A model generated the notes under the pieces. It searched no databases. It was not told the origin of the DNA and saw only the letters and a program-made list of their open reading frames with translations. A stretch of 64,000 nucleotides of DNA from AC-43 sp963728855. Lineage in GTDB: Bacteria; Actinomycetota; Actinomycetes; Mycobacteriales; Micromonosporaceae. The position numbers and the translations under genes are program-made. Shown one piece after another: positions 56,693 to 64,000 of this stretch. Each line of letters opens with the position of its first letter. Positions within the stretch are counted from its first letter, which is position 1. The stretch is from positions 496,001 to 560,000 of the forward strand of contig CAVSLN010000010.1 in NCBI GenBank assembly GCA_963728855.1, written 5' to 3'.

Positions 56693-57469
56693 ATGGTCGA
56701 CACGATGACCGACGAGATCGGGACGGCACCTCTCCGGCGCCCGGTCAGTGTGGGCGGGCCCCGCGCCAGGCGGGTCGTACTCAAGCTCTCCGGTGAGGTC
56801 TTCGGTGGCGGCGCGATCGGCGTGGACCCCAACGTCGTACAGGAGCTGGCCCGGCAGATCGCGCACGTGGTCCAGCTCGGCATCCAGGTCGCCGTCGTGG
56901 TCGGCGGTGGCAACTTCTTCCGCGGCGTCGAGCTGGAGAAGCGGGGCATGGACCGGTCGCGCGCCGACTACATGGGCATGATCGCCACCGTGATGAACTG
57001 CCTGGCCCTGCAGGACTTCCTGGAGAAGGCGGGCATCGACACGCGGGTACAGAGCGCGATCACCATGGCCCAGGTCGCCGAGCCGTACATCCCCCGCCGG
57101 GCCATCCGGCACCTGGAGAAGGGTCGCGTGGTGATCTTCGGGGCCGGGGCGGGTATGCCGTACTTCTCCACCGACACCGTGGCCGCCCAGCGCGCCCTGG
57201 AGATCCACGCGGACGTCGTACTGATGAGCAAGAACGGGGTGGACGGCGTGTACACCGCCGACCCCCGTACGGACCCCACGGCGGTGAAACTCGAGCGGGT
57301 CACGTTCGAGGAGGCGCTGCGCGAGGGCCTACGGGTGGTCGACGCGGCCGCGTTCAGCCTCTGCATGGACAACCGGCTGCCGATGCTGGTCTTCGGCGCC
57401 GAGGGCGAAGACACGATCATCAAGGCGGTCAGCGGTGAGAAGATCGGCACGCTGATCACCGCTGCCTGA
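56693..57469 (+). CDS. pyrH: UMP kinase
   Basis: PyrH phosphorylates UMP. The 258-residue protein has VVLKLSGEVFGGG, AVVVGGGNFFRGVEL, the regulatory loop RIxxxMxMI-like ADYMGMIATVMN, and FGAGAGMPYFSTDT. ATG 56693 follows a GGGAGG site; a second Met is at 56705. It has its own promoter space after the hairpin. Confidence 0.96.
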   Translation: MVDTMTDEIGTAPLRRPVSVGGPRARRVVLKLSGEVFGGGAIGVDPNVVQELARQIAHVVQLGIQVAVVVGGGNFFRGVELEKRGMDRSRADYMGMIATVMNCLALQDFLEKAGIDTRVQSAITMAQVAEPYIPRRAIRHLEKGRVVIFGAGAGMPYFSTDTVAAQRALEIHADVVLMSKNGVDGVYTADPRTDPTAVKLERVTFEEALREGLRVVDAAAFSLCMDNRLPMLVFGAEGEDTIIKAVSGEKIGTLITAA

Positions 57470-57510
57470 CCCGACCGCCTGACCAACCGCCTAAGGAGGC
57501 GACGGAGCAC

Positions 57511-58068
57511 GTGATCGACGAGACGCTCTTCGAGGCCGAAGAGAAGATGGAGCGGGCGATCGAGTTCGCCAAGGAGGAGTTCGCGACGATCCGTACCGGC
57601 CGCGCCACTCCCGCCATGTTCAGCAAGATCCTCATCGACTACTATGGCTCCCCGACCCCGCTGACGCAGATGGCCTCGATCGCGGTCCCGGAGCCGCGGA
57701 TGGCGCTCATCAAGCCATACGACAACTCGCAGCTGCACGCGATGGAGAAGGCGATCCGCGACTCGGACCTGGGTGTGAACCCCAACAACGAGGGCACCCA
57801 GATCCGTATCGTGCTACCGCAGATGACCGAGGAGCGGCGCCGGGACATGATCAAGGTGGCCCGGCACAAGGGCGAGGAAGCCAAGGTCGCGGTGCGCAAC
57901 GTACGGCGCAAGGCCAAGGAGGAGCTGGACCGCATCGTCAAGGACGGCGAGTCCGGCGAGGACGAGGGGCGCCGGGCGGAGAAGGAGCTGGACGACCTGA
58001 CGCACCGGTTCACCGGGCACATCGACGAGCTCGTCAAGCACAAGGAAGCCGAGCTGCTCGAGGTCTGA
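57511..58068 (+). CDS. frr: Ribosome recycling factor
   Basis: RRF dissociates post-termination ribosomes with EF-G. The 185-residue protein starts VIDETLFEAEEKMERAIEFA, with TIRTGRATPAMF and NPNNEGTQIRIVLPQMTEER. The start is GTG after an AAGGAGG site. The stop overlaps cdsA. Confidence 0.97.
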   Translation: MIDETLFEAEEKMERAIEFAKEEFATIRTGRATPAMFSKILIDYYGSPTPLTQMASIAVPEPRMALIKPYDNSQLHAMEKAIRDSDLGVNPNNEGTQIRIVLPQMTEERRRDMIKVARHKGEEAKVAVRNVRRKAKEELDRIVKDGESGEDEGRRAEKELDDLTHRFTGHIDELVKHKEAELLEV

Positions 58069-59084
58069 TGTCCTACCTCGAACCTCCAGACCACGATCTC
58101 CGTGGGGCGCGGCACCGGGCGCGGCACGACGAACTGACCGCGCCCGAGCCGTACCCTCCGCAGTTGGCCGACCTGGAGCTGGACCTGACCGACCGGCCCC
58201 GCCGCCCGCGGCGGGGCGAGCCGGACCCCGAGCCGGAGCCCGACCCGACCCCGCCGCCCCGTACGGGTCGGGCCGGCCGCAACCTGCCGGCGGCGATCGC
58301 GGTCGGGCTCACGCTCGGCGGCGTCGTGGTGGCCTCGCTGTTCATCTGGCCGCCGGCGTTCCTCCTCGTGGTCGCCGCGGCGACCGGGATCGGGACCTGG
58401 GAGATGGTCCGGGCGGTCGGGCACGACGGTGGTGCCCGGGCGAACCTGGTCCCGCTGTTCGGCGGCTGTGCCGTGATGGTCACGCTGGCCTGGTTCGCCG
58501 GTGCCGAGGCACTGACGCTCGGCCTGGTGCTCACGGTCCTGGCCGCGATGGTCTGGCGGCTCGCCGACGGGCCGGTCGGCTACCAGCGGGACCTGCTGGC
58601 CACCGTACTCATCGCGGTGTACGTGCCGTTTCTCGGCGCGTTCGCCGTCCTGCTGGACAAGCCCGTGCACGACGGGCACCTGCGGGTGCTCGTGACGCTC
58701 GCGGCCGTGGTCCTGTCCGACACCGGCGGGTACGTCGCCGGGGTGTTCCTCGGCCGTCACCCGATGGCCCCCACGGTGAGCCCCAAGAAGTCCTGGGAGG
58801 GCCTGGCCGGCTCGCTGCTCATCACCGGTACGGGCGGCGCCCTCCTGCTCTACTTCCTCTTCCACGTGCCCTGGTGGCACGGCGCGATCTTCGGGCTGGC
58901 CGTCTCCGCCGCCTCGGTGCTGGGCGACCTGGCCGAGTCGCTGCTCAAGCGGGACCTGCGGATCAAGGACATGAGCAACCTGCTGCCCGGCCACGGCGGC
59001 CTGATGGACCGGCTGGACTCCGTACTGTTCGCGGCGCCGACCGCGTTCATCCTGCTCTCGGTACTGGCGCCGGGCAGCGGCTGA
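58068..59084 (+). CDS. cdsA: Phosphatidate cytidylyltransferase
   Basis: CdsA makes CDP-diacylglycerol. The 338-residue protein has a charged Pro-rich N-terminus, then about eight membrane helices and the signature SPKKSWEGLAGS plus KRDLRIKDMSNLLPGHGGLMDRLDS. It starts at the last base of the frr stop. Co-transcription with frr is likely. Confidence 0.96.
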   Translation: MSYLEPPDHDLRGARHRARHDELTAPEPYPPQLADLELDLTDRPRRPRRGEPDPEPEPDPTPPPRTGRAGRNLPAAIAVGLTLGGVVVASLFIWPPAFLLVVAAATGIGTWEMVRAVGHDGGARANLVPLFGGCAVMVTLAWFAGAEALTLGLVLTVLAAMVWRLADGPVGYQRDLLATVLIAVYVPFLGAFAVLLDKPVHDGHLRVLVTLAAVVLSDTGGYVAGVFLGRHPMAPTVSPKKSWEGLAGSLLITGTGGALLLYFLFHVPWWHGAIFGLAVSAASVLGDLAESLLKRDLRIKDMSNLLPGHGGLMDRLDSVLFAAPTAFILLSVLAPGSG

Positions 59085-59137
59085 CGCACACCCGGTGCAC
59101 CCGGGTTCTCACCCGGGCGTGGGACACTGGGACCGAT

Positions 59138-60385
59138 ATGACGACGCTACCCGTGATCGAGCGGGCGCCGGGCCAGCCCCGGCGCCGTACTTCCCTGCCC
59201 CCGCCCCACCTCGCCGACCTGGATCTGCCCGCGCGCCGCGCGGCGGTCGCCGCGCTCGGGGAGAAGGAGTTCCGGGCCGGACAGCTGTCCACCCACTACT
59301 TCGGCCGGTTGGTCCGCGACCCGGCCGCGATGACCGACATCCCGGCCGCCGCCCGCGACCGGCTCGCCGCCGAGCTGCTGCCGCCACTGCTGACCGCGGT
59401 ACGGGCGCAGAGCTGCGACGACGGCACCACCCGCAAGACGCTCTGGCGCCTGCACGACGGCGCCCTGGTGGAGAGCGTGCTGATGGGCTACCCCGACCGG
59501 GTGACCGTGTGCGTCTCCAGCCAGGCCGGCTGCGGCATGGCCTGCCCGTTCTGCGCCACCGGCCAGGCCGGGCTGACCCGTAACCTGTCCACCGCGGAGA
59601 TCGTCGACCAGGTGGTCTGGTTCGCCGGCCTGGCCGCCCGGGGCGAGCTGCCCGGGTGCCCGCCCCGGCTGTCCCGTGTGGTGTTCATGGGCATGGGCGA
59701 GCCACTGGCCAACTACGCCCGGGTCATCGAGGCGGTACGCCGGCTCACCGACCCGGCGCCCGACGGGCTCGGCCTGTCCCAGCGGCACATCACCGTATCG
59801 ACGGTCGGACTGGTACCGGCGATGCGCCGGCTCGCCGACGAGGGCCTCCCGGTCACCCTGGCGCTGTCCCTGCACGCGCCGGACGACGGGCTGCGCGACG
59901 AGCTGGTACCGGTGAACCAGCGCTGGAAGGTGGCCGAGGTGCTCGACGCGGCCTGGGCGTACGCGGCCCGTACGGGTCGCCGGGTGTCGATCGAGTACGC
60001 CATGATCAAGGACGTCAACGACCAGCCGTGGCGGGCCGATCTCCTGGGTCGCCTCTTGGCCGGAAGCCTCGCGCATGTCAATCTGATCCCGCTCAATCCC
60101 ACACCCGGCAGCCGTTGGGACGCGAGTCCCAAGCCGGTGGAGCGGGAGTTCGTCCGACGGTTGCGGGAGGCTGGCGTGCCGACCACGGTACGTGACACCC
60201 GTGGCCGGGAGATCGACGGCGCGTGCGGCCAGCTCGCGGCGAGCGAGCAGAGCGCCGCGACGGAGGGCCGTCGCGCCGGGGCGCGTCGCGAGCGAGCGGA
60301 CGGCACCACCGCGAGCGAGCAGAGCGGGCGGGTCGACGCTCCGGGGTCTGAGGGCACGGGGCCGAGCGAGGAAAGGGCGGCATAG
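59138..60385 (+). CDS. rlmN: 23S rRNA/tRNA A2503/A37 methyltransferase RlmN, with a repeat-derived tail
   Basis: RlmN is a radical-SAM enzyme. The protein has the cluster motif CGMACPFCATGQAG, the PMGEPLAN-type FMGMGEPLANY, and the C-terminal methylated Cys region REIDGACGQLA. After it a tail of about 47 residues (ASEQSAATEGRRAGARRERA and similar) is Ser/Glu/Ala/Arg-rich and encoded by a repetitive GAGCGAGCAGAGC-type segment. The core ends near 60240. It overlaps the next gene's start by a few bases. Confidence 0.95.
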   Translation: MTTLPVIERAPGQPRRRTSLPPPHLADLDLPARRAAVAALGEKEFRAGQLSTHYFGRLVRDPAAMTDIPAAARDRLAAELLPPLLTAVRAQSCDDGTTRKTLWRLHDGALVESVLMGYPDRVTVCVSSQAGCGMACPFCATGQAGLTRNLSTAEIVDQVVWFAGLAARGELPGCPPRLSRVVFMGMGEPLANYARVIEAVRRLTDPAPDGLGLSQRHITVSTVGLVPAMRRLADEGLPVTLALSLHAPDDGLRDELVPVNQRWKVAEVLDAAWAYAARTGRRVSIEYAMIKDVNDQPWRADLLGRLLAGSLAHVNLIPLNPTPGSRWDASPKPVEREFVRRLREAGVPTTVRDTRGREIDGACGQLAASEQSAATEGRRAGARRERADGTTASEQSGRVDAPGSEGTGPSEERAA

Positions 60386-60386
60386 G

Positions 60387-61319
60387 GTGGCTAGTCAGGG
60401 TCAGCGGTTCCGGCGCCGGGCGCTGCGTCGCGGGTACAAGGTCGACGAGGTGGACGCCTTCCTCGACCGCGTGGAGGCGACGTTGAACGGCGAGCCCGGG
60501 GCGACGGTGACCGCCTCGGAGGTCCATGACGTCGTCTTCCGGGTACGCTTCGGCGGCTACGACGAGTGGCAGGTCGACCTGCACCTCGACCGGGTCGAGC
60601 GGCAGCTCGGCGAGCTGGAGGAGCGGGGCGGGTTCGTGCCGGCCCGTGGCCCGGAGCGGATGGCGCCGATGCGCGACGAGCGCCAGCTCCCGCCACCACC
60701 GATGCGCGAGGACCGGATGGCGCCGCCGCCGATGCGCGACGACCGGATGATGCCGCCGATGCGCGACGAGCGGCCGCTTCCCCCACCGCCGCCACCGGCC
60801 CCGATGCGCCCCGCGCCGGCCCCGGCGGGTGCCGGCTTCGGCCGCTACGACGAGCCGCAGCGCTACGACGAGCCGGCCCGGTACGACGAGCCGGCCCGGT
60901 ACGACGAGCCGGCCCGGTACGACGAGCCGGCCCGGTACGACGAGCCGGCCGGTACCTTCGGCGGCGGCTTCGAGGGCTTCGAGCCCGGCCGGCACGGCAA
61001 GATGGACATGACCACCGAGATCAGGATGCCGGACATGGTGCGCGAGCCCGGCCCGGTCGCCGGCGGTCCCGACGCGCAGCGCATCGACCAGCTGCGGCGC
61101 AGCTTCCAGCCGCGCCGGTTCGGCAGCGGGTACGACCCGAAGCAGGTGGACCGGCTGTTCGAGGTGATCCTCGGTGCCCTGGCCGGTCGTTCTGGGGGGC
61201 CGACCAGCGACGCCGAGCTGGACCCGAGCCAGTTCAACCTGGTCCCGGGCGGTTACTTCGAGGCCGAGGTGGACCAGGCACTCCGGGAGGTACGGGACAT
61301 CCTCCTCCGCCGGCGCTGA
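60387..61319 (+). CDS. Protein with two DivIVA-like segments and RYDEPA repeats
   Basis: The 310-residue protein begins VASQGQRFRRRALRRGYKVD, a DivIVA-type N-terminal segment (KVDEVDAFLDRVE). A second, similar segment lies near the C-terminus (FQPRRFGSGYDPKQVDRLFE). Between them is a Pro/Met/Arg-rich linker with six RYDEP units (60843-60950). It lacks the long coiled coil of DivIVA/Wag31. It probably associates with the pole or septum; function is inferred. Starts 1 base after rlmN. Confidence 0.78.
   Translation: MASQGQRFRRRALRRGYKVDEVDAFLDRVEATLNGEPGATVTASEVHDVVFRVRFGGYDEWQVDLHLDRVERQLGELEERGGFVPARGPERMAPMRDERQLPPPPMREDRMAPPPMRDDRMMPPMRDERPLPPPPPPAPMRPAPAPAGAGFGRYDEPQRYDEPARYDEPARYDEPARYDEPARYDEPAGTFGGGFEGFEPGRHGKMDMTTEIRMPDMVREPGPVAGGPDAQRIDQLRRSFQPRRFGSGYDPKQVDRLFEVILGALAGRSGGPTSDAELDPSQFNLVPGGYFEAEVDQALREVRDILLRRR
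60843..60950. repeat. 18-bp tandem repeat, six units
   Basis: Six units of the form CGSTACGACGAGCCGSMS encode RYDEPQ/RYDEPA. The later copies are nearly identical at the base level. Confidence 0.95.
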
Positions 61320-61342
61320 GCCCGCGCCAGTGGGTCAGCGGG

Positions 61343-61561
61343 TTAGCGCAGGCCGTTCTTGCGGAGCAGCCAGTCGCCGACGAGGACCAGGGCGATACCG
61401 CCGGCGGTGACGATCAGGAACCAGTCTTCGACCCGACCCCGGTGGTTCCCGCAGAGCATCGCCAGCAGGACGATGATGGTCAGTACCGCGCCGAGCCGGG
61501 CCAACTTGCGGTTCTCCGGCTTGTGCTGGTCCGGTGCGCTGACGGGCTCTTCTGCGGCCAC
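61343..61561 (-). CDS. DUF2631 family small membrane protein
   Basis: The 72-residue protein MAAEEPVSAPDQHKPENRKL has two membrane helices (LGAVLTIIVLLAMLCGN, FLIVTAGGIALVLVGDWLL). DUF2631 proteins occur in this neighbourhood (frr-cdsA-rlmN) in Actinobacteria. Function unknown. Divergent from namH. Confidence 0.8.
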   Translation of the reverse strand: MAAEEPVSAPDQHKPENRKLARLGAVLTIIVLLAMLCGNHRGRVEDWFLIVTAGGIALVLVGDWLLRKNGLR

Positions 61562-61842
61562 GGTCGGGTCCCCCTCGTCTGGTCGATCCGGACGTAGTCT
61601 GGCACGCCGCGATCCCCGAGCCGTCCGTCGGGGTACGCCACTGTGCGGTCGCCGGGAGGGGCACCCTGCTCTTCCGTGCAGAGGTACCGGATCCCGGCCG
61701 TCGCACCGTGGTCGTACCTCATCCAGGTTATGGGGGATAGGTCGGTTTCGCGCGGGTAAATTACCGGACTGGCGCCGCGCAGCGACCCGGACAAAGTCGT
61801 CCGGTAGCGTCGACCACGGTGGCCGAAGGAGGAGGAGCAGCG

Positions 61843-63421
61843 GTGCGGATCACGGGTACGGGGCACGCGAGCATGCGGATCGACACCCCGGCGGGCAGCA
61901 TCCTCTGTGACCCGTGGGTCAACCCGGCATACTTCGCCTCCTGGTTCCCGTTCCCGGACAACTCGCTGCTCGACTGGGCATCGCTGGGTGACTGCGACTA
62001 CCTGTACGTCTCGCACCTGCACCGGGACCACTTCGACGCGGCGCACCTCAAGCGGTACGTGTCGAAGAAGGCGACCGTGCTGCTGCCCGAGTACCCGACC
62101 TCGGAGCTGGAGGACCAGCTGCGCGAGCTGGGCTTCACCAGCTTCCTGAAGACGGTGTCGAACGAGGTGCACCGGCTCGACGGGGGCCTGAAGATCATGA
62201 TCCAGGCGCTCACCAGCCCGACCGACGGGCCGATCGGCGACTCCTCGCTGTGGGTCGAGTACGACGGCGTACGGCTGCTGAACCAGAACGACGCGCGCCC
62301 CGCCGACCTGTCGGTCTTCGCCGAGCTGGGCCACGTGCACGCGCACATGCTGCAGTTCTCCGGCGCGATCTGGTACCCGATGGTGTACGAGCTGCCGCAC
62401 GCCGCCAGGACCGCGTTCGGCAAGCAGAAGCGGGAGCGGCAGTTCGACCGGACCTTCCGGTACATCGACGACCTCAAGGCGTCGCACGTCTTTCCCATCG
62501 CCGGGCCGCCCTGCTTCCTCGACGACGAGCTGTGGCAGTTCAACGACCTCGGGCAGGACGAGGGCAACATCTTCCCCGACCAGTCGAAGTTCGTGGAGGA
62601 GTACGCCAAGGTCGGCGGTACCAACTGCGGTCGTCCTGCTGCCCGGCACGGTGGCCGAGGTGACCACCTGCGGTACGGAGGTCACGCACCCCGTACCGGA
62701 CGTGGCCGAGTTCTTCGCCGGCAAGGAGGCGCACCTGCGTGAGATGCAGGAGCGCAAGCGGTCGGTGATCGAGGCGGAGAAGGCCACCTGGCGGCACCCG
62801 GAGATCGACGTGCTGGGCGAGCTGAAGAAGCGGGTCGAGCCACTGCTGGACGAGTCGATCTACCTGGCCACCGGGGTCGGCGGGCCGGTCCGGTTCGACC
62901 TGACCGACGAGGCCGGCGAGGTGGTCGAGTCGCTCGTGGTCGACTTCCCAGGCAAGCAGGTGCGCCCGTACGCCGACGAGAAGGTGCGCTACCGCTTCCG
63001 TACCGGCCGGGCGCTGGTCGAGCACCTGCTGCACATCGGCGAGGTGGACTGGGTCAACTCCCTGTTCCTGTCCTGCCGGTTCTCGGCGGCCCGGATCGGC
63101 CAGTACAACGAGTTCGTCTACGCGTTCTTCAAGTGCCTGTCCGAGGAGCGGCTGCAGTACGCCGAGGGCTGGTACGACGAGCACCAGCGCAGCACCGACG
63201 CGGAGGACATCGACCTGGGCGACTGGGTGGTGCAGCGGCGCTGCCCGCACCTCAAGGCCGACCTGACCCGGTTCGGCGTCATCGACGGCAACACGCTCAC
63301 CTGCCAGCTGCACGGCTGGAGGTTCGACCTGCCCAGCGGACGCTGCCTCACCAGCGCCGGCCACGAGCTGCGGTCCCGCCGGGCCGACGAGCCGGCCCCG
63401 GCCGGGCCTGCGGCAGGCTAA
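61843..63421 (+). CDS. namH: UDP-N-acetylmuramate hydroxylase (NamH-like), one frameshift
   Basis: The repaired protein (about 525 residues) has an N-terminal metallo-beta-lactamase-like fold (VSHLHRDHFDAAHL) and a C-terminal Rieske domain with CPH...CQLHGW, which hold the 2Fe-2S cluster. Mycobacterial NamH oxidises UDP-MurNAc to UDP-MurNGlyc, giving N-glycolyl peptidoglycan. The frame changes near 62625 (VGGTN to VVLLPGTV). An AAGGAGGAGG site sits 8 bases before GTG 61843. Confidence in the family is high, in the exact substrate moderate. Confidence 0.88.
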
Positions 63422-64000
63422 CCGGCCGATCGGCCCAGGTCGGACAGGATGCGGCGAGCCGCGTTGTGGCCGGCCGCGCCGATCACGCTGCCGGCCGGAT
63501 GGCAGCCGGCGCTGCCGGCGTACAGGCCCGGAACCCCGGTGGCGTACGGCATCCGGTCGCTGAACGACACCGTGTTGTCGACGTGGTGGATGTGCCCGCC
63601 GGTGATGCCGAAATGCTCCTCGATGCCTCGGCGGAGTCAGCGGGAAGGTGTCGACCACGAGGTCCGCGGTGCCCGGCGCGTACCGGTCGCAGATCGCCAG
63701 CAGATCGTCCACATAGGACGGTAGGAGCCCGTCCCAGGTCGGCCGCGTACGGCACCGACTGCACGAACAGCGCCGACGAGTGGTGCCCGGCCTCGTCCTG
63801 CAGGGACGGGTCAACGGTCGTGTGCACGTACCACTCGATGGTCGGTTCGGCTGGCAGCCGGCCGGCCCGCACGTCGTCCCACATGGACCGGAGCCGGGCC
63901 ATCGGGTCGCCTCCGTCGGAGCCGGGCAGCAGATGGACCGTCGAGCCGAACGGGCTCGGCGCGTCCGGCGGCAGGCAGGTGAAGCGGGGCAGCCCGGCCA
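63418..64000 (-). CDS. FAD-dependent oxidoreductase (PYROXD2/CrtI-like), N-terminus cut, two frameshifts
   Basis: The visible C-terminal 190 residues include PTIEWYVHTTVDPSLQDEAG, YVDDLLAICDRYAPG, TPRGIEEHFGITGGHIHHV, and VPGLYAGSAGCHPAGSVIGA with AGHNAARRIL, the C-terminal FAD-contact motif of phytoene desaturase-like flavoproteins. One-base shifts near 63631 and 63736 interrupt it. It converges on namH with a shared stop-codon dinucleotide. The gene continues past the window end. Confidence 0.85.

Overview
The window is a very GC-rich stretch of an actinobacterial chromosome. Gene order follows the conserved core block of Actinobacteria, from ddl through recG, coaD, rpmF, rnc, mutM, smc, ftsY, amt, glnK, glnD, ffh, proS, rpsP, trmD, rplS, lepB, rnhB, comM, dprA, xer, rpsB, tsf, pyrH, frr and cdsA to rlmN. 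GTG starts and 1-4 base stop/start overlaps are frequent. A NamH-type Rieske protein (N-glycolylmuramate synthesis), a GlnR-type box before amt, and families of short dispersed GC-rich repeats all fit Micromonosporaceae. The family assignment is an inference; the phylum is secure.

Layout. Positions 1-4252 (minus strand) hold a four-gene set: a Cdc48/Vps4-like AAA ATPase with an N-terminal TPR-like segment, a membrane TPR protein, a zinc-ribbon membrane protein and a secreted coiled-coil protein cut by the window start. Positions 4535-9741 carry ddl, a UPF0145 protein, a GT4 glycosyltransferase, a DUF3515 protein, a small Lrp/AsnC-type ligand-binding protein, thiL and rpmB. Positions 9870-17947 carry a DhaL/FakA-like protein, recG, rsmD, coaD, sepIVA, a DUF177 protein, rpmF, plsX and rnc. 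Positions 17944-28633 carry a PIG-V-like mannosyltransferase, mutM, a CAP-domain protein, a 62-residue coiled-coil protein, smc, a HAD hydrolase, a DinB-like protein, ftsY and a phosphotransferase. Positions 29200-33250 are the nitrogen operon amt-glnK-glnD behind a GlnR-type box. Positions 33425-46337 carry ffh, a GDSL lipase, an amidohydrolase, proS, a DUF402 protein, rpsP-khpA-rimM-trmD-rplS, two adjacent signal peptidases, a Nudix protein, rnhB, a DUF2469 protein and a GNAT protein. Positions 46466-61561 carry yraN, comM, dprA, a Xer recombinase, a class V aminotransferase homologue, an M23 peptidase homologue, a class I aminotransferase, rpsB-tsf-pyrH-frr-cdsA-rlmN, a tandem DivIVA-domain protein and a DUF2631 protein. 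Positions 61843-64000 carry the namH homologue and the C-terminal part of a FAD oxidoreductase.

How the genes work together. Most serve translation (ribosomal proteins L28, L32, S16, L19, S2; EF-Ts; RRF; ProRS; TrmD; RimM; RsmD; RlmN), protein targeting and export (FtsY, Ffh, LepB), chromosome maintenance (Smc, RecG, MutM, DprA, Xer, RNase HII), envelope and lipid synthesis (Ddl, PlsX, CdsA, NamH), polar growth and septation (SepIVA, DivIVA-like) and nitrogen sensing (Amt, GlnK, GlnD).

Sequence quality matters here. Between about 30.0 and 46 kb, and again after 62.6 kb, nearly every gene contains single-base frameshifts, mostly +1 insertions, including essential genes such as rpsP, rplS, trmD and proS. 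I treat these as sequence errors and give the span of the repaired gene. The stretches 14.2-30.0 kb and 46.4-62.6 kb are almost free of them. I found no tRNA, rRNA, CRISPR array, prophage or insertion sequence. The most interesting non-core elements are the AAA/TPR/zinc-ribbon cluster, the dispersed repeat families (one sits in frame inside a membrane protein gene) and several proteins with unusual architecture.
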